Source: Adenophora triphylla var. japonica
Taxonomy: Eukaryota > Streptophyta > Magnoliopsida > Asterales > Campanulaceae
Direction of reading: 5' to 3'
Assembly: GCA_022495995.1 (NCBI GenBank)
Contig: JAFEMH010007003.1
Coordinates: 41,587 to 105,586 of the forward strand
Length of the DNA: 64,000 bases
Made by a program: the position numbers and the translations under genes
In this document: positions 42,197 to 54,895 of the stretch, piece by piece
Layout: the number at the start of each line of letters is the position of its first letter
How positions within the stretch are numbered: position 1 is the first letter of the stretch
The notes under the pieces: model-generated
The model's database searches: none
The model's input: the letters and a program-made list of their open reading frames with translations, nothing else
What the model was told of the DNA's origin: nothing

Positions 42197-45100
42197 CGTA
42201 GTATCTCGCGTAGCTTGTCACCATTCACCGGGTGTACAAAGGGATTCCCGTCGAGGTCTGCAAGTTGCATGGTTCCTCCGCAGAAGATTTTCTGGACGAC
42301 ATATGGCCCGACCCAGATAGGCTCCCATTTGCCGAGGGGGTTGATACGGACCGGGGCTTTTCTTTCAAAACGAGATCACCTTCTCGGATCTCCCGATGCT
42401 TTACTTTCTTGTCGAAGGCTCTAGCCATTCTTCCTTGGTAGGCCCGGATGTGTTCCATGGCCTTCGCCGGCGTTCGTCTAGTAGGGCCAATTCATCATGG
42501 CGACTGGAGCCATTCGACCTCGTTGATCCGGCTTTCCAACAGATACGGAGCGAGGGTATTTCCAGCTCGATTTGGAGTACGGCTTCCATTCCGTATGTGA
42601 GGGCAAACGGTGTTTCCCGCTTCCGTTCGACCGATGTTCTCAGAGCCCCAGAGTGCCAGGTGTAACTTCTCGGGCCAATCTCCGCCTTGGGATGTACCCA
42701 TTTTCCTGATGATATTTTCCGTGAGTCTTGTTTGCCGCTTCGACGGCTCCGCTGGTTCGGGCCCGTAGGGAGATGACTTGTGACGGGTTATTCGGAATTC
42801 CGCCGCAGCTTTTTCACATTCCCCTTCGGTGGGATCCATTATCTCGAGATGATTTCGCCGGCAACCCGTATCCGCACATGATGTTTTCTTTGATGAAGAG
42901 GGCAACTTTCCTTGAATTGAGGATTTTGTAGACTTCGCTTCAACCCACTTGGTGAAATAATCCACGGCTACCAGACGAACTCGTGGTCATATCGCCTGAT
43001 GGTGTGATTTTGCCTATGACATCAATTCCCAAGTGACGAAAGGCCAAGGGGTTGTCATGCAAGATAACTCGTGAGGAGGCAAGTGATTAAGATTTGAGTA
43101 TCGCCGACATTTGTCGCAGCCTTTTGACAAACCGGATGCGCTCGGCTTCCATGGAGATCCAAAAATACCCCATTCTCGCATGATTTGCATCGTAGCTCGA
43201 GCATTCATGTGAGGGCCGCAGTACCACCATGTATTTCTTTCATGAGTTCGGTAGCCTCTTGTTTGCCGATACATCGCAGAGGGGGCCTTGATAACGCTTT
43301 TTGTATAACATGTTTCCCAAAAGAACATAATGGGAGGCGAGCCGCCTGTGGCCGAGAGACTTTTCGCTTTGATTCCTTCTTTATATTCCCCATCTTCATT
43401 TTTGAAAGAGGCCTCGCCATCCTTCGTGTACTGGTAACTGAGCGTACTGTGGATCATTGATCGCCCGCTTCCGCTTCAATTTCGAAGCAATAGGCGGGGT
43501 TTTCTCTTCTCCCGACTCGAATGGTTTAACAGACTTTCCTTCGTGTATTTCGACAAGAGAGGCTAGTGTAGCCGCAGCATCTCGCGAACCTGTTTCGGCC
43601 TCTTGGCATGTAATGAAAGCCGATTTCTTTAAATTGAGCCACTAGTTCTTCCATGTAAGCATGATACTTCGCAAACCCGGATCCACGGTCTTCCATTTGT
43701 TAGAGACCTGATTGATGATGAGGGCGTAGTCTCCATACACCTCCAATTCCTTGATATTTCTTTCAAGGGCGGCTTCCAACCCGGCTATGCAAGCTTCATA
43801 TTCAGCAGTCATTGTTGGTGACTTCAAGTTCAAATTTCATCAAGCATGGGGCGTGTTCGTCAAGAGGATCGACCGTAAGCATTCCTATCCCGTTCCCTTT
43901 TGTTTGACGCCCGTCGAAGAAGAGTTGCCGCCGATTTTCTCCTTCTAGAGCGAAGATTCCATCATCGGGAAATTGAGGTTCAGTCCTCTGGACTCATCAC
44001 TTGGGAAATCGGCCGCATGTTCCGCCATTATGCGTCCTTTTACGGATTTCCTTGAAACATAAGTGATGTCATATTCGGCCAAAAAGAACGACCATTTTGC
44101 CAACCTCATGGAGATGGAAGGCTTGTCGAACGTATATTTGATGGGGTCTATCCTTGAGACAAGATGTATCGGGTGAGACCGCATGTAGTGTTTCAACTTT
44201 CCCACTACCTGCACCAAACCTCGCGCAAGTCTTCTCGCAAGCGCAGTAATTGAGTTCGCTTCCTTGGAGCTTTCGCTACGAAATAGATGGCGTTTTCGAC
44301 TTTGGAATCTTTCTTCTCTTGAGCTAGCATAGCCCCAATTGCCGTATCCGTGATGCTTAGATATAGCAAGAGCGGCTTTTGCCGATGTGGTGGGCAAGAG
44401 AATCTGAGGATTCACAAGGTATGCCTTGATCTGCTCAAAGGCAAGCCGACATTCGGGGTCCATTCTGTGTAGGCATTTTTCTTCATCAACTTGAAGATCG
44501 GCTCGCAGATCGAGGTCACCGATTTACAAAGCGGCTTATGTATTGCCTTTCCCATGAAGGATTTCACTTCTGTCGTTGTCCTGGGTGGCTTCATTTCAAC
44601 TATCGCCTTGATTTTCTCGGGGATCTACTTCGATTCCCCGTTCGTCACCATATATCCTAGCACCTTACCTCGTCTTACACCGAAGGTGCACTTGGCCGGA
44701 TTCAGCCTCATGCCGCGGTCTCGAGGCGGCCGAAGAATTTTCTCAAATCAACAAAGTGCCGGCCATCTCGATCCTCCGGAATGTATTATCATGTCGTCCA
44801 CATAGACCTCAATTTCTTTGTGGATCATGTCATGGAACAGCCGTAGCCGCCTCTTTGGTACGTAGCCCCAAAGATTCTTTAGTCCGAATGGCATGACCGT
44901 GTAGCAAGAGGTGCCCCAAGGGGTTGTGAAGGCCGTTTTGGCTTGATCCTCTTCTCGCCATTTTGATTTGGTTGTAGCCGGCAAAACCGTCGACGAAGGA
45001 TTTAACTTCATGGTTGGCCGTGGAATCTACCAAAATGTCGATGTTCGCGTGGGGAAATCGTCTTTGACCGGCTTTGTTCAAGTCTCTCGAAGTCTACGCA

Positions 45101-45640
45101 AAGACCGGATCTTTCCGTTGGCCTTGGTCACCGATACTATGTTGGAAAGCCATGTAGGGTATTCAATGACCCCGATGAATCCCGCCCGAGCATCTTTTCT
45201 ATCTCCTCTTTCACTTGTAGGGACCATTCGGGCTTAATTCTTCTTAGCTTCGTTTTACCGGCTTGACTTCCGGGTCGAGCGGTATTCGGTGCTCAACTAT
45301 GGAAGGATCGAGGCCTGGCATATCTTTATAGGACCATGCGAACACATCCACAAATTCTTTTAGCACTCAATTAGGCATCCCTTTCAGCCCTTCAAGAAAC
45401 TACCAATCTGCGTCTCTTTAGGCTCTTCCGCAGCTCCCAAATTCACACTCGTCAAAATCTCTTCGGCACTGGGCTCGATTTTCCTCTTCCTGACAACCCG
45501 CTTAAAGATTTCTTTGATATATTGTTCATTTAATGTGTCCGCTTCTTCATCTAGTGAATCGTTATTAACCTGTTTTTAGATTATTAGTTAATTCATCATT
45601 AGTTAAAGTGGCAATTAAGGGATACTCGAAAGGTTCATCA
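42197..45640 (-). pseudogene. Tat/Ogre RT-RNase H-integrase of element B, heavily decayed
   Basis: Read on the minus strand. The RT start (MPGLDPSIVEHRIPLDPE) lies near 45320-45260, the block VKSFVDGFAGYNQIKMA near 45010-44950, and EVYVDDMI near 44810-44790. The Tat-specific second (archaeal-type) RNase H is at about 43930-43520, including YEACIAGLEAALERNIKE and SNKWKTVDPGL. Integrase zinc-binding and core fragments span 43330-42850 (FIKENIMCGYGLP). A terminal WEPIWVGPYVVQKIF module lies near 42330-42290. Frames change every 50-200 nt, so no enzyme could be made. A dual RNase H is an established trait of the Tat lineage. Confidence 0.8.
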
Positions 45641-46029
45641 TTTCATTCAAGACGAAAGGGAATACAACGTTCGCTGCACTCGTAGTCTTCAGCGTAAGGC
45701 CATCGGACGACTCGAGAGACTCGAACTCAACAATGAGAGACTCCTGAGGACTTTACAAAGGTTGACACGAAAGGACGGGGGACCAATCCAAGCTTGGTGA
45801 TCATTTCCTCTGGTCGCGGACGGGCTCGAGAGAGTTTCCCAATTCTTTAGCGCATCGCCGTCGGTGGCTTCACAACTCGGGAAAGGCATGGTCTCGTGCT
45901 CCCTCTTCGCCGTTGCTATTATCTCTTTGTCTCGAACCAATCAATTGTGTTTGGCGTCCGAAAGCCGAGCATGTGGATGTAGGGATCTTCCTCAATCCCG
46001 GGATTTCCGTTTGGCCACAATCCGACCGC
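45641..46029 (-). other. Linker region of element B between protease block and RT
   Basis: This is decayed coding sequence without a recognised domain. A segment EEDPYIHMLG (about 45990) matches element A at about 32980-33006. The roughly 2-kb second gag-pro block that A has after this point is absent here. Confidence 0.45.
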
Positions 46030-48190
46030 TCAATCCAGATGTAAGGACGTATCGCGTCTCTGTGCCGCTAGAAAAATCTCATGTCCCATACTCGAGCGGA
46101 AAGGCTTGGCGTGTAGTTCAAGAAGGAGGACGTCCCACACGACGTTCATAGATTCGAGCCGAGTCCGCTCTGTTTGTCGACTTTTATCATGAAAATCTCC
46201 TCGCTCGGCGAGGCCAAAGAAACGGGTTTGCGTGCACGCCGACAAACTGTGATTGAGGACCGGGACTTGTGTGCTCGTATCATGGCGGTGTTCGCCGTTT
46301 CCTTCCAAGACGCCTCCAAGTGTTGGAAATAGCAATTAAATTTGATGAATCGAACTTCTTCTGAGTCTCGCTCGCTGAGTGTGTCGACATAGTTGGCATC
46401 GCCGGATTCCAAAGGATGCCGGCGAGACTTGCCTCTTAAAGGATGTAGCCCCTGTTTGATCGTGGGCGTTCTTGGCTATTGTTTCGCCTTCGTTCCCTAT
46501 GAGGAAACCGTCACCCCTTATGACTTCAAGGTCTCCCGCCGGTTGATGAATTTGACGCATTGGTGGAGAGTGGAGGCTATGGCTTTCATGTGATGCAACC
46601 AAGGGCTCCCTAGTAGGGCCGCGAACTCGAGGGGATATCCATTACATGGAACTTTGCGGGCACCATTTGGGTTTCGTACTGCAGTTCCAGTAGTCACCGT
46701 CCCGTAATGGGACGAGACGAACCGTCGTAGGCCTCGACAGCCGGGTAGATGGGATCATACGCGCCTTTCATTTATGCGGAGGGCCCTCATCATGCCGAGG
46801 GGAAGGACGTTTACCGATGATCCATTGTCCACTAATACCCCAGGGAGTGATATGGTGTTGAGCCGAATAGTGATGTACAAAGCTTCATTGTGTTGGGAGA
46901 CATCTCTTGGCAAATCTTCATCGCAGAAGGTGATCATACTCCCATATAGGTGAGGATCATAGATTTGGTCCTTGTCTCGGATAGAGAGTCATTAAAGCCG
47001 CCACTTCGTGCTTTTTCTTGCGAGGTAGAGCCTTTGCCGAAGCCCCCGGGTTATACCGATGCCTTTTGTGGCGGTTGCCATCTCCAAATAACATGTTGAT
47101 TGAGTGGGAGCGCCCGATCGGCGTCGGTTTTTCTTCATCGGTGTATACTCTGAGCCGGACAAACCGAACTCGTCGACCCCGAGGGGGCCGGGACTTCGTG
47201 CAGCACTGCATCCGAAGGTCTCAATTCCCGTCGTTGCCAAGGCTTTTCTCGCTCTTTTACCCCTTTTTGCTTGGGAAGACTGACTGGAGTAGAGTACATA
47301 ATAATCAAATCCCCTGCATGGCTCCCCGAGCGTTCCCACACCGTTATCACCGCCTCGAATCTCTCCTTCAATTTTTGCCGGGAGGAAATTTTCTTTTTCT
47401 TAGAGGACGGTCCTCGTGTATCCAGCCTCCGATAGTCCCTTTCAAGGCAATCGGGATAGCCACAAATATCCCACCAAATGTGTTCTACTACTGGTGGCGG
47501 ATTTGGGACCTCAAAGCCGAGCGGTGCCTGAATGACTTTGAGTGGAACCGGTCCGGGGATCTCGCCGGCCTGTCCGGTAGCGAGCGATTGGACTCCGCCG
47601 GATAATGAGAGATATTGAGGTCCCTGGGAACGGCACATGTTTGTCCTTCAAGGTAGCCCCGCCGGTTGGGATATTGTTAAGGTCCCGAAGTGGCGTGTGG
47701 CCTCTTCAATCCAGCTCGCCGTCTGTTTCCGGCGTTCTTCCAGGGCTTTGATGGCCGACCATATTTCTTCAATCGTTTCCCCGATTTTCATCACTCAGCC
47801 GATATTTGTGGGATCATCACTTTGAGAGGGGACAACCGACAAGATACCGAACTCTTTCGTCCCCGATCGCTGTTTGGGGGCCAGCTGCCACCGTAAGTCG
47901 ACTGCAGGAGTCCCTGCGGTGGAAACATAGGAATCTTGGGGTAGCATCTTGATGTATCCGGACTATTAAGAAGAGGAGGAGAACCCTCTTCCTTCTTTGC
48001 GGTAAAAGTGCCATCGGAATTGAGACCGATAGTCAAACCATGACTTGCGACAACCCCTGTAAGGTCATCAATTTGAGCCTCATGTCGAAGTCTCATCTCG
48101 TTCTACCAACCGGATCCAATACTGGTCCTGTCTGAGGGATTTTGGAGGACGGAGCAACGTGGTCCCCATCATTTCCGGGCCGATGCGTAC
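46030..48190 (-). pseudogene. Tat/Ogre gag-protease of element B, lacking the capsid core
   Basis: On the minus strand: an N-terminal segment (IGLNSDGTFTAKKEEG, about 48020-47970) matches the A Gag N-terminus. It then passes to RGPSSKKKKISSRQKLKERF (about 47405-47345), aligned with A at about 19610-19660. The capsid core and zinc knuckle present in A at 18541-19360 are therefore missing. The protease keeps the N-terminal region (CDEDLPRDVSQHNEALYIT) and active site VLVDNGSSVNVLP (about 46840-46800), then RGDGFLIGNEGE, then the segment up to NVVWDVLLLELHAKPF (about 46150-46090) shared with A. Frames shift several times. Such a Gag could not assemble particles. Confidence 0.75.
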
Positions 48191-49642
48191 ATTCTGAAAC
48201 CCGGAGTCGGAACAAACGGCGAAGCCGATGACGCGCTTGACTCTTCCCAACCGATCAAACGGTGACCCGGTGCCCGAAACCAAGCTTTGTACGAGTCATG
48301 TGGGAAAGGACACGAAGGTTCGATGTCCGGGGAATGGAAGGAGGGTAGGTGTTTGGGCTTTTGGCTCATGCAACATGCGATTATTTGTTCACGTTTACTT
48401 AAAACATGCTTTATTAACCTAATCGGTTGGAAAAGATTGCTCTTCTTTTCGCAAACTACTCTGGATCCCGGATCGCCGGGCCCCGTCACTACGTCTATAA
48501 GCCCCTCGTATTCCACCCGTATTTCGACCTCCCAGGTGGATGCCCGGGCGAGGGTCCCTATAGGGCAAGCGGGTCCCACCGACCGAAAGAAAAACGATCC
48601 TAAAAGTCTCGGGTAATCGAGTCTTAACGAGCATTCGATGTAAATTACGACAAAGCCGACGTCAAAAGTCAAGATCGTGTCCGAGGGCTCGACGAAAAGT
48701 CGGCATGATTTGACCGATAAGCGTCCACAATTGATCTTGACTTGTCGTCGGCTAAGCCGTAATTAGGCATGGAATATTCATTAATCCTTGATGACTCAAA
48801 CTCGAGTCGTTGTATAATTTGTGCCGCCGAGCCGAAGTCAAGGCGCGGTCAATATCTTGGTCAAAGTCCGCGGCGGAAAACCGGTAGAACTTCGACTGAT
48901 AAGGGACCCCGAAAGATATTGAGTCGGTATGCCGACAAAGGCTTGAAAGGAAAGGTCTATACACAGACAGGGCATGACACGCACTGCACTAAAAACCAAC
49001 CGGGTCTCGGACAAAGTGTGTCACGGACAAGTGCATGGTCGACACGAGGCTCCATGGGATGTTTGGGTAGTCCTGTGCTCATCCGAGAGGCGTAATAAGA
49101 CCAAACGGACCGCGACAAGGATTTCCCCGGGTTAAGGACGTAGTGTGCAAAGTGTACGGTCACGTGCGCGTAGTGTGCAAGCGCCTATATTCTTTTTTTG
49201 AGTAAAACGAGATTTTTTTTTTTTTTATGTGTCTTTAAAAATATGATGCATGATTTTATTTTTTTTGAGAATTTTCTTCTTCTTTTTTTTTTGAAAATCC
49301 TTTTTTTTTTGAAATTTTTAATGAGCACATAAGCACGTAAGCACGAAAATTCCGACAGTTAGGGACATTATTCCGACAGTCAAAATTTTGACTTTCTCCG
49401 AGGCAGCCAAAACAACATGAAAACTGTGCAAAAATCAACACTCACACAAAAATGATTTTCAAAGCCTGACGGAAGCTTGACCTCTCAAAAGTTTTTTTTT
49501 TTTTTTTGAAAACGGTGGTACCGGTACGTGGGATTGTTAGACCACAATTTATCCCCGACTCGTGTTAGGAGGCGATAACGGGAAATTTAGTGGTTTCCAC
49601 CAATATACCAAATACCATTTTTTTTTTTTAAAAAAAGCTTAG
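48191..49642 (-). other. 5' leader of element B
   Basis: There is no convincing gene. T-runs on the plus strand occur at about 49190-49320 and 49485-49510. The first bases on the minus strand are the primer-binding site. Confidence 0.5.
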
Positions 49643-49660
49643 TCCCCAGCGGAGTCGCCA
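49643..49660 (-). promoter_or_regulatory. Primer-binding site of element B, tRNA-Arg type
   Basis: The minus strand reads TGGCGACTCCGCTGGGGA, identical to that of element A, one base from the 5' LTR. Confidence 0.85.
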
Positions 49661-49661
49661 C

Positions 49662-51396
49662 TGTGATGATGTGTGATGTATCGAAATTTTTCCCATTTTT
49701 GTTTGAAAAAATCAACGAAACGGAGTCGCCACGCCATTTTTATTTTGAGGGCCAAAACTTTGAAAAAAGCCCGAGATCAGAGATTTAGGTTCGGAGGTCA
49801 TGTTACACGCCGGGAAGGACGTTAGTGTGCACCCGGAATGCCTCGTAAAACGAGTCTTCCAAGCTGAAAATCATTTGTGTGTGTGTGTGTGTGTTTTGGC
49901 CAAAATACTTTGAAACTCAGAAAAGTAAAAATAGGGATATCTTTTCAAGACTTTAAACTGATTCCATGATTTTTTGGAAGATTTTTGGGTTGAGATTTGG
50001 TACTCAAAAGACCTTTTGAAGTTGAGAGCCATTTCTGCCAGAATGAAAAAGGCAGTGGACCTTTGATTTTGAAAGGGATTCAAGGGTCTTAAAACTTCAT
50101 AATCTGGATAAACTCAGAGAATGAAAGTTGTTCTAGACACCTTAAATAAGATTTGTGCGAAGTAATTTTCCATTTTGGAGAAGATTTGAGGGGTCAAAAC
50201 CTTCTGGAAACCTCAGATATGAGATCTGGATTCCCAGAAGCTGATGAACTAGCCTCTGAAAGAAAATTTGAAAAGAGGAGTTTTACTCACCCAAAAAATA
50301 AAATAAAAATATGTCTGGAAAGCACTGGATGTTGGCTACAAAAAGTGTTTTGTAGTCAACACCAAATTCCAAGTTCATCTGTGTCCAAAAATTAAGATAA
50401 TGGACTGAGGTCTGGGAAAATTGCTACTGGACAGCAACTTCCCAAGAAGGAGAATATGATTTTAAAGGGGGTTTTGCATCCATGCTTGTCCCCATTTCCC
50501 TAGGTTTTGGTTAGTGATCACTAGACATTTTAGTGGTGAATCAACTATACCAAACCATCCTTGGGGTACATTAGGACTAAGCATTTCATTTGCTTGGGGA
50601 GGGGGATTTTACCCTTTGAAAATGAGATTTTATGCTTGAAAATGGTTTTTAGGGTTTTGAAAATGAGTTTTCTTTGCAAGAAAGTAAGAGAACTTGAAAA
50701 TAATTTTGATCTTTGTAGAAGATCATCCATGGAGATGGTCTTCCATGGTGATCTTCTTAGATCTAGAGCAAGAAGATGAAAGAACTACATTTTGTAGTTT
50801 GCGAATGCATGCATGGATGGAGTTTAGGGTAAGGAGAGGGAGGTTATACCTATCTTCTTTGTGTTCTTGAGTTTTTGGCTTGAGTGTATGAGTGTTTAAG
50901 GATTAAGTATGAGAGTGAGTGGATGAGTGTGAGTTGGGAAAGATTGGAGAGAAAATGGTGACAATTCTTGAAGAATTCTCACTGTTTTCTCTCTATATTT
51001 CGCCGAGGTTCGGTGCAAATTGTGTTTTCTCCTTTTTTTTGTGACTCGGAGGGCTCAATTTATAGCCCTCCTGAAATGACAAACTCATCTGCGCGGACAA
51101 GACCCTTCGGCGTGCCTTTGTTCATTAAATGCAGCTCCGGCTTTGGACAAGAGGAATATTTCTTTTCAAATTTCAAATTAAATGTACCGCTTTATGTTTC
51201 CGGCATTTCTATTTGTGGTTTTATTCCTTTGTTTTTGCTTTTTGAGATTCTTTTTGAGGTTTAACCTTAAATAACAATGCCCATTTTACCCTCACTTTGT
51301 TAGAAAAGTTAGGATTGTTAGGAATTGTTAGAAATGTTATAACTTTCGTTAATTTTCTAACGAAAATTCTAACAAGCTCAAATTGGAGCACTTACA
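49662..51396 (-). repeat. 5' LTR of element B
   Basis: Near-identical to 33465-35200. Differences cluster at 51000-51200 and many are CG-to-CA/TG changes. The double hairpin is at 49806-49854 and minus-strand TATAAATTG at about 51056-51064. The palindrome is altered here to TCTGCGCGGA (51088-51097). Confidence 0.92.
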
Positions 51397-51401
51397 AGTA
51401 G

Positions 51402-53960
51402 CCGCCCACGAAACATCTGTAAGAGTCTTCCCCGCAAGACAGTCGGCTTAGACGAAAGGAACGATCACCTCGGCATCAATATGCTCAAGTTCGATTCTCG
51501 CTCCCGGTCGTCGCTGGCCACGGATTCAGGCATCCTGCCAGCAAGCTGCTAGCTTTGATAGACTTGGCGATCCAGCGAGATCACGAGACTATCAACATCG
51601 CAGAATTCAACACCCTCGTGGGTTCAATCAAGCAGATATGGGCAAACTTCTGGTAGCGAGATCAAGGAAGGCCGCATGGAATGTCCCACCGAGCTTCCTT
51701 CGTCAATATAATCCAAAGTGTTTCCACCATTCGGTGATTTGGATGTGATCACATGATTCTAGACACTAGTCAACGGCGCGCACCTACGGAGGCTGTTTAG
51801 CTCTCGCAAGGAAGGCCCTCATGGAACTAGCCGCTCGAAGAGAACCGTCTCTGGGACAAAAACCAAGCTCAAAATACCCACAGGGACCAAGCCCTTAAAG
51901 TGTCACAAGCAGCTTCCGACAGAAAGCTAGAGGCCACTCTAGACCAATTCGACCTCAAGAGTTTTGCTCACGGCAACTTCCTGGACTACCGTCTTTTCTC
52001 CTCCGACCCCCTCCAGGTCCGGCGATGCGGTCAACGGTAGACGACCTAGGATATGGAATGACACAGCAGGATGAGTACCAGCGCTTACGTCCCCGAGGAA
52101 AGAAAGTTCTCTCGTGAAAGCGGCAGCGAAGACGATGAAACCATTCTCTTCCAAGCCGGGCATGAGGTCAACAAAGCCCAGGAATCCCGAGGGTCACGGG
52201 AGGATGGGGACGGATCATTTCCGCACTAAAACTAAAAAGGCCAACTTTGAGGAGGAAGGTCTATTCAAAAATAAACGAAAGATGGAAATACATCTCCGAC
52301 TACTCAGGGGAAATTCCACAGGAGGCTGCGGCATTCGTTTACGAAGCGATCAACCAGGGACGGAACCGGTTACATGGGCAGATGTTCGGGAATCCGTGTA
52401 CTCACCTTTCGACACACCTGCCACTCAGATAAAGAAGAAGGGAAAGCTCTCCCCGATGGAGGTTTATCTAGATTGCCGCACACTGTTCAAAGAAGCACTG
52501 GCTATTCTCACGTGGGAAGAAACGCAGGCGCTAGCTCTCGACGCAGCTCCCTGCCAAGAAAGTTGATACGGGCCAAGAGTGGAGGAAAATTAGCAAACCA
52601 TGAGTATCGCCAAACCCAACTCCGAATGCCCTGAGCATGCTCAGGAAGAAGGAAAGGAGTGCGGTATACGTGAAGAGATCAAGGAGACTGTTCGCTGAAC
52701 CAGAACTCTCTAACCTCCCGGAGGGTCAGTAGCACTCAGATTCAGTTACGCGCGATATGTTGCGCACTGATGTTCGAACAGCTGCGGCAATCTATAAACT
52801 ACCTCCCTACGGAGACATCCAAGCCAGTGTCCTGGGACAGAATCCGGAAAGCTGCCGAAGCCCCCGGGAATGTATCCACAGTCAATGAATTGAGGGAAGA
52901 CATATGGCTCTATGCTACGAGGAATCCTCCTCTGACTATGGCTCGGCTCGGGCGACTGTTCGGAAGGAACCAAGCCTCGATGTCGGCATCGACCCGATCG
53001 GGTCAAATCCATACATTACCACCTAAGGCCACCAAAAAGCCGACGGAGCGTAACCGCAACCCGGCCTCCAAGGACACAAGTTCCATGAAAGAGGACCCGA
53101 TCCTCGCTCGGCTCAAGCAGACCTGGGCGAACATTTCCCTTTGGTCCTTGCTCACATCTTCATACCCTCACAAGCTCAAGCTAGAGGAAAGTCGCTCGCA
53201 CCATGGTCCCTCCGCGACGCAACCCCGGATGAAGTCATTCAGATGATCGGCAACATCCATTTCTGAAACATTATCACCTTCAGCGAGATTTGGACTGCAA
53301 AAATTTGGGGCGATCACGATGAGTAGACGTCTACATCACGATCCCAGTGGACGGCGTCGCCTTCCGTGTATTGGTAGACGGAGGTTTCGGAATGAACGTC
53401 TTTCCGGCCAAGATGATGGACACTGCTTGATATCGAAGCCCACAAATCTGAAGTCTTCGATCCACACCGTCGAGCTATGACTCTACTTCCGTGCTGATTC
53501 TTTGGGGTTGCTACTCTAAATATACGGTTTGGCAAGCGGATGATCCCTACCGAATTCCAAGTGTTGGACATTCCTATCACTTTCACGGCCATCTGGGGCG
53601 ACCCTGGTTGCATCAAATAAATGGCATGGCATCCGCCCTTCATCAGCTGTATCAAGTTCATGCGAAAGCGGCGAAGCTAACCGCGATGCTACGGGGGCAG
53701 TGTCACCGCCGAGGACCGGCACCAACGGCATTCCGGTGTTAGAAATCAAGCATGATGATGACATGGCATTAAGCTTGGATTCACTTTAGAGAACTCCAAG
53801 ATCCAAATATGCAACGTGGACCTTCCCATTTTGTTTAGACAAGATTCCTCCGCCGTAAAGATGATGAAACTCATGAACTTCATCCCAGGGGCGGGGCTCG
53901 GCAAAAGGTTACAAGGCCAGCACCAAGTCATCGAAGTCAAGGACCACACCACGGTCCGGG
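51402..53960 (+). pseudogene. Second gag-protease-like block of element A (decayed)
   Basis: This continues the 33001-33464 segment after removal of element B. Decayed helical Gag-like sequence runs to about 51900. Later come the linker segment DPILARLKQTWANISLWSLL (about 53096-53155) and a protease-like VYITIPVDGVAFRVLVDGGF (about 53329-53390) with NVFPAKMM after it. Then LGRPWLHQINGMASALHQL (about 53596-53652) and a glycine-rich FIPGAGLGKRLQG (about 53880-53918), like the G-patch-like tail of Tat proteases. The active site reads D-G-G instead of D-N/S-G. Stops and shifts are frequent. Element A thus has two protease blocks, at 20239 and 53329, of different subtypes. Confidence 0.65.
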
Positions 53961-54895
53961 GGCACGGTTATGTGCCAACACGGTGACATGAGGGAAAACA
54001 AGAAAGGCTCGCCCCGCTGGCGAGCCGCAAAGGGAACCTCACGACGGCATGCACCCTGACCTCAGGCCTTACGGTTTGACCTCGCTCATTACTTCACGCG
54101 AGGAACCAACAGCGAAGCGAGGGGCCAGGCCAAAGGAACCAACGGCGGAAGCGGGGCCAAACCCAAGCGAAGCTGAGGAGCAAGCCAATGAAGCCCAAGA
54201 GGAGCAGAAGCGGCGGAGCAAGCAGCGAGCGGGCGAGGGGGCCAGACGGTGGAACTAATGAAGATGAGAAAAGAAAGCCGAGGGATAGTCGATGCGAGAC
54301 TACGGGAAGGATGGAAAAGTTAGCACGGGACCTCGAAGCATTTCGGAGGAATCAAGGCTAATCCGATAAGGGAGCATTCCTCGACATCCACAACTCTACT
54401 GGACCAAGTGCCACCACGATCCGGCACGAGTACACACATTGAGGAATCCCGAGACATGGAAGAGCAACTCGAGACACTCTTCCACAGGAAAACAGGGCCT
54501 TCGGAGTCAGCGCCGAGGCCACATTCGAGACGAGTAACTCCGAAGCGAAGGAACCAGGAATTCATAGAAGAGACGCTCTCAGGTGGACCAGCTCTCTGAG
54601 TCTTTTTGAAGAAGTCGTGGAGGTGCAGGCACGATTGACACAGGCTCAAAGCAACATGATCGCCATGATTGTGACGGCGAAGACCCGAACGCCTCTCGAC
54701 CCCGAACCCTCATCAAGCATCCAAGCAATGCCGGCTGAAGAGCTGAGGTAACTTTCGGACCGAGAGCGAAGCCGAGCGAGAAATGGAAGACAAGGCGAGC
54801 CTGCGCACGCATCTCCACTGAAACCCGGTCTCGAACCCTCTGAGTCAGTCCTTGTTAAAGTCCAGTCCTCTGAGTCGTCCAACGGCCTTACGCCG
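53961..54895 (+). pseudogene. Charged linker of the element A polyprotein
   Basis: The segment has open stretches rich in Glu, Arg, Lys and Ala (54049-54258, 54408-54599), with a likely coiled-coil segment near 54450. No enzyme domain is recognised. It lies between the second protease block and RT. Confidence 0.45.

Larger units (their letters stand above)
33465..51396 (-). mobile_element. Tat/Ogre-type retrotransposon B, complete but defective, inserted in element A
   Basis: The element is 17.9 kb on the minus strand. LTRs are at 33465-35200 and 49662-51396, flanked by a perfect AGTAG duplication (33460-33464 and 51397-51401). The tRNA-Arg-type primer-binding site at 49643-49660 fixes the right LTR as 5'. 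On the minus strand come leader, truncated gag, protease, RT-RNase H-integrase (decayed), then a 3' region with two genes on the plus strand and two tandem-repeat blocks. The LTRs are almost identical, so insertion is recent. Since gag and pol are badly broken, it must have moved using proteins from elsewhere, or decayed quickly. Confidence 0.9.

Noticed and set aside
41831..42424. Long plus-strand frame with Phe/Leu runs
   Set aside because: It is a translation of T-rich low-complexity DNA between element B integrase and the antisense genes; no domain, no codon pattern.
47018..47605. 195-codon plus-strand frame
   Set aside because: It lies antisense to the decayed B gag-pro and shows no recognisable domain; a shadow frame.
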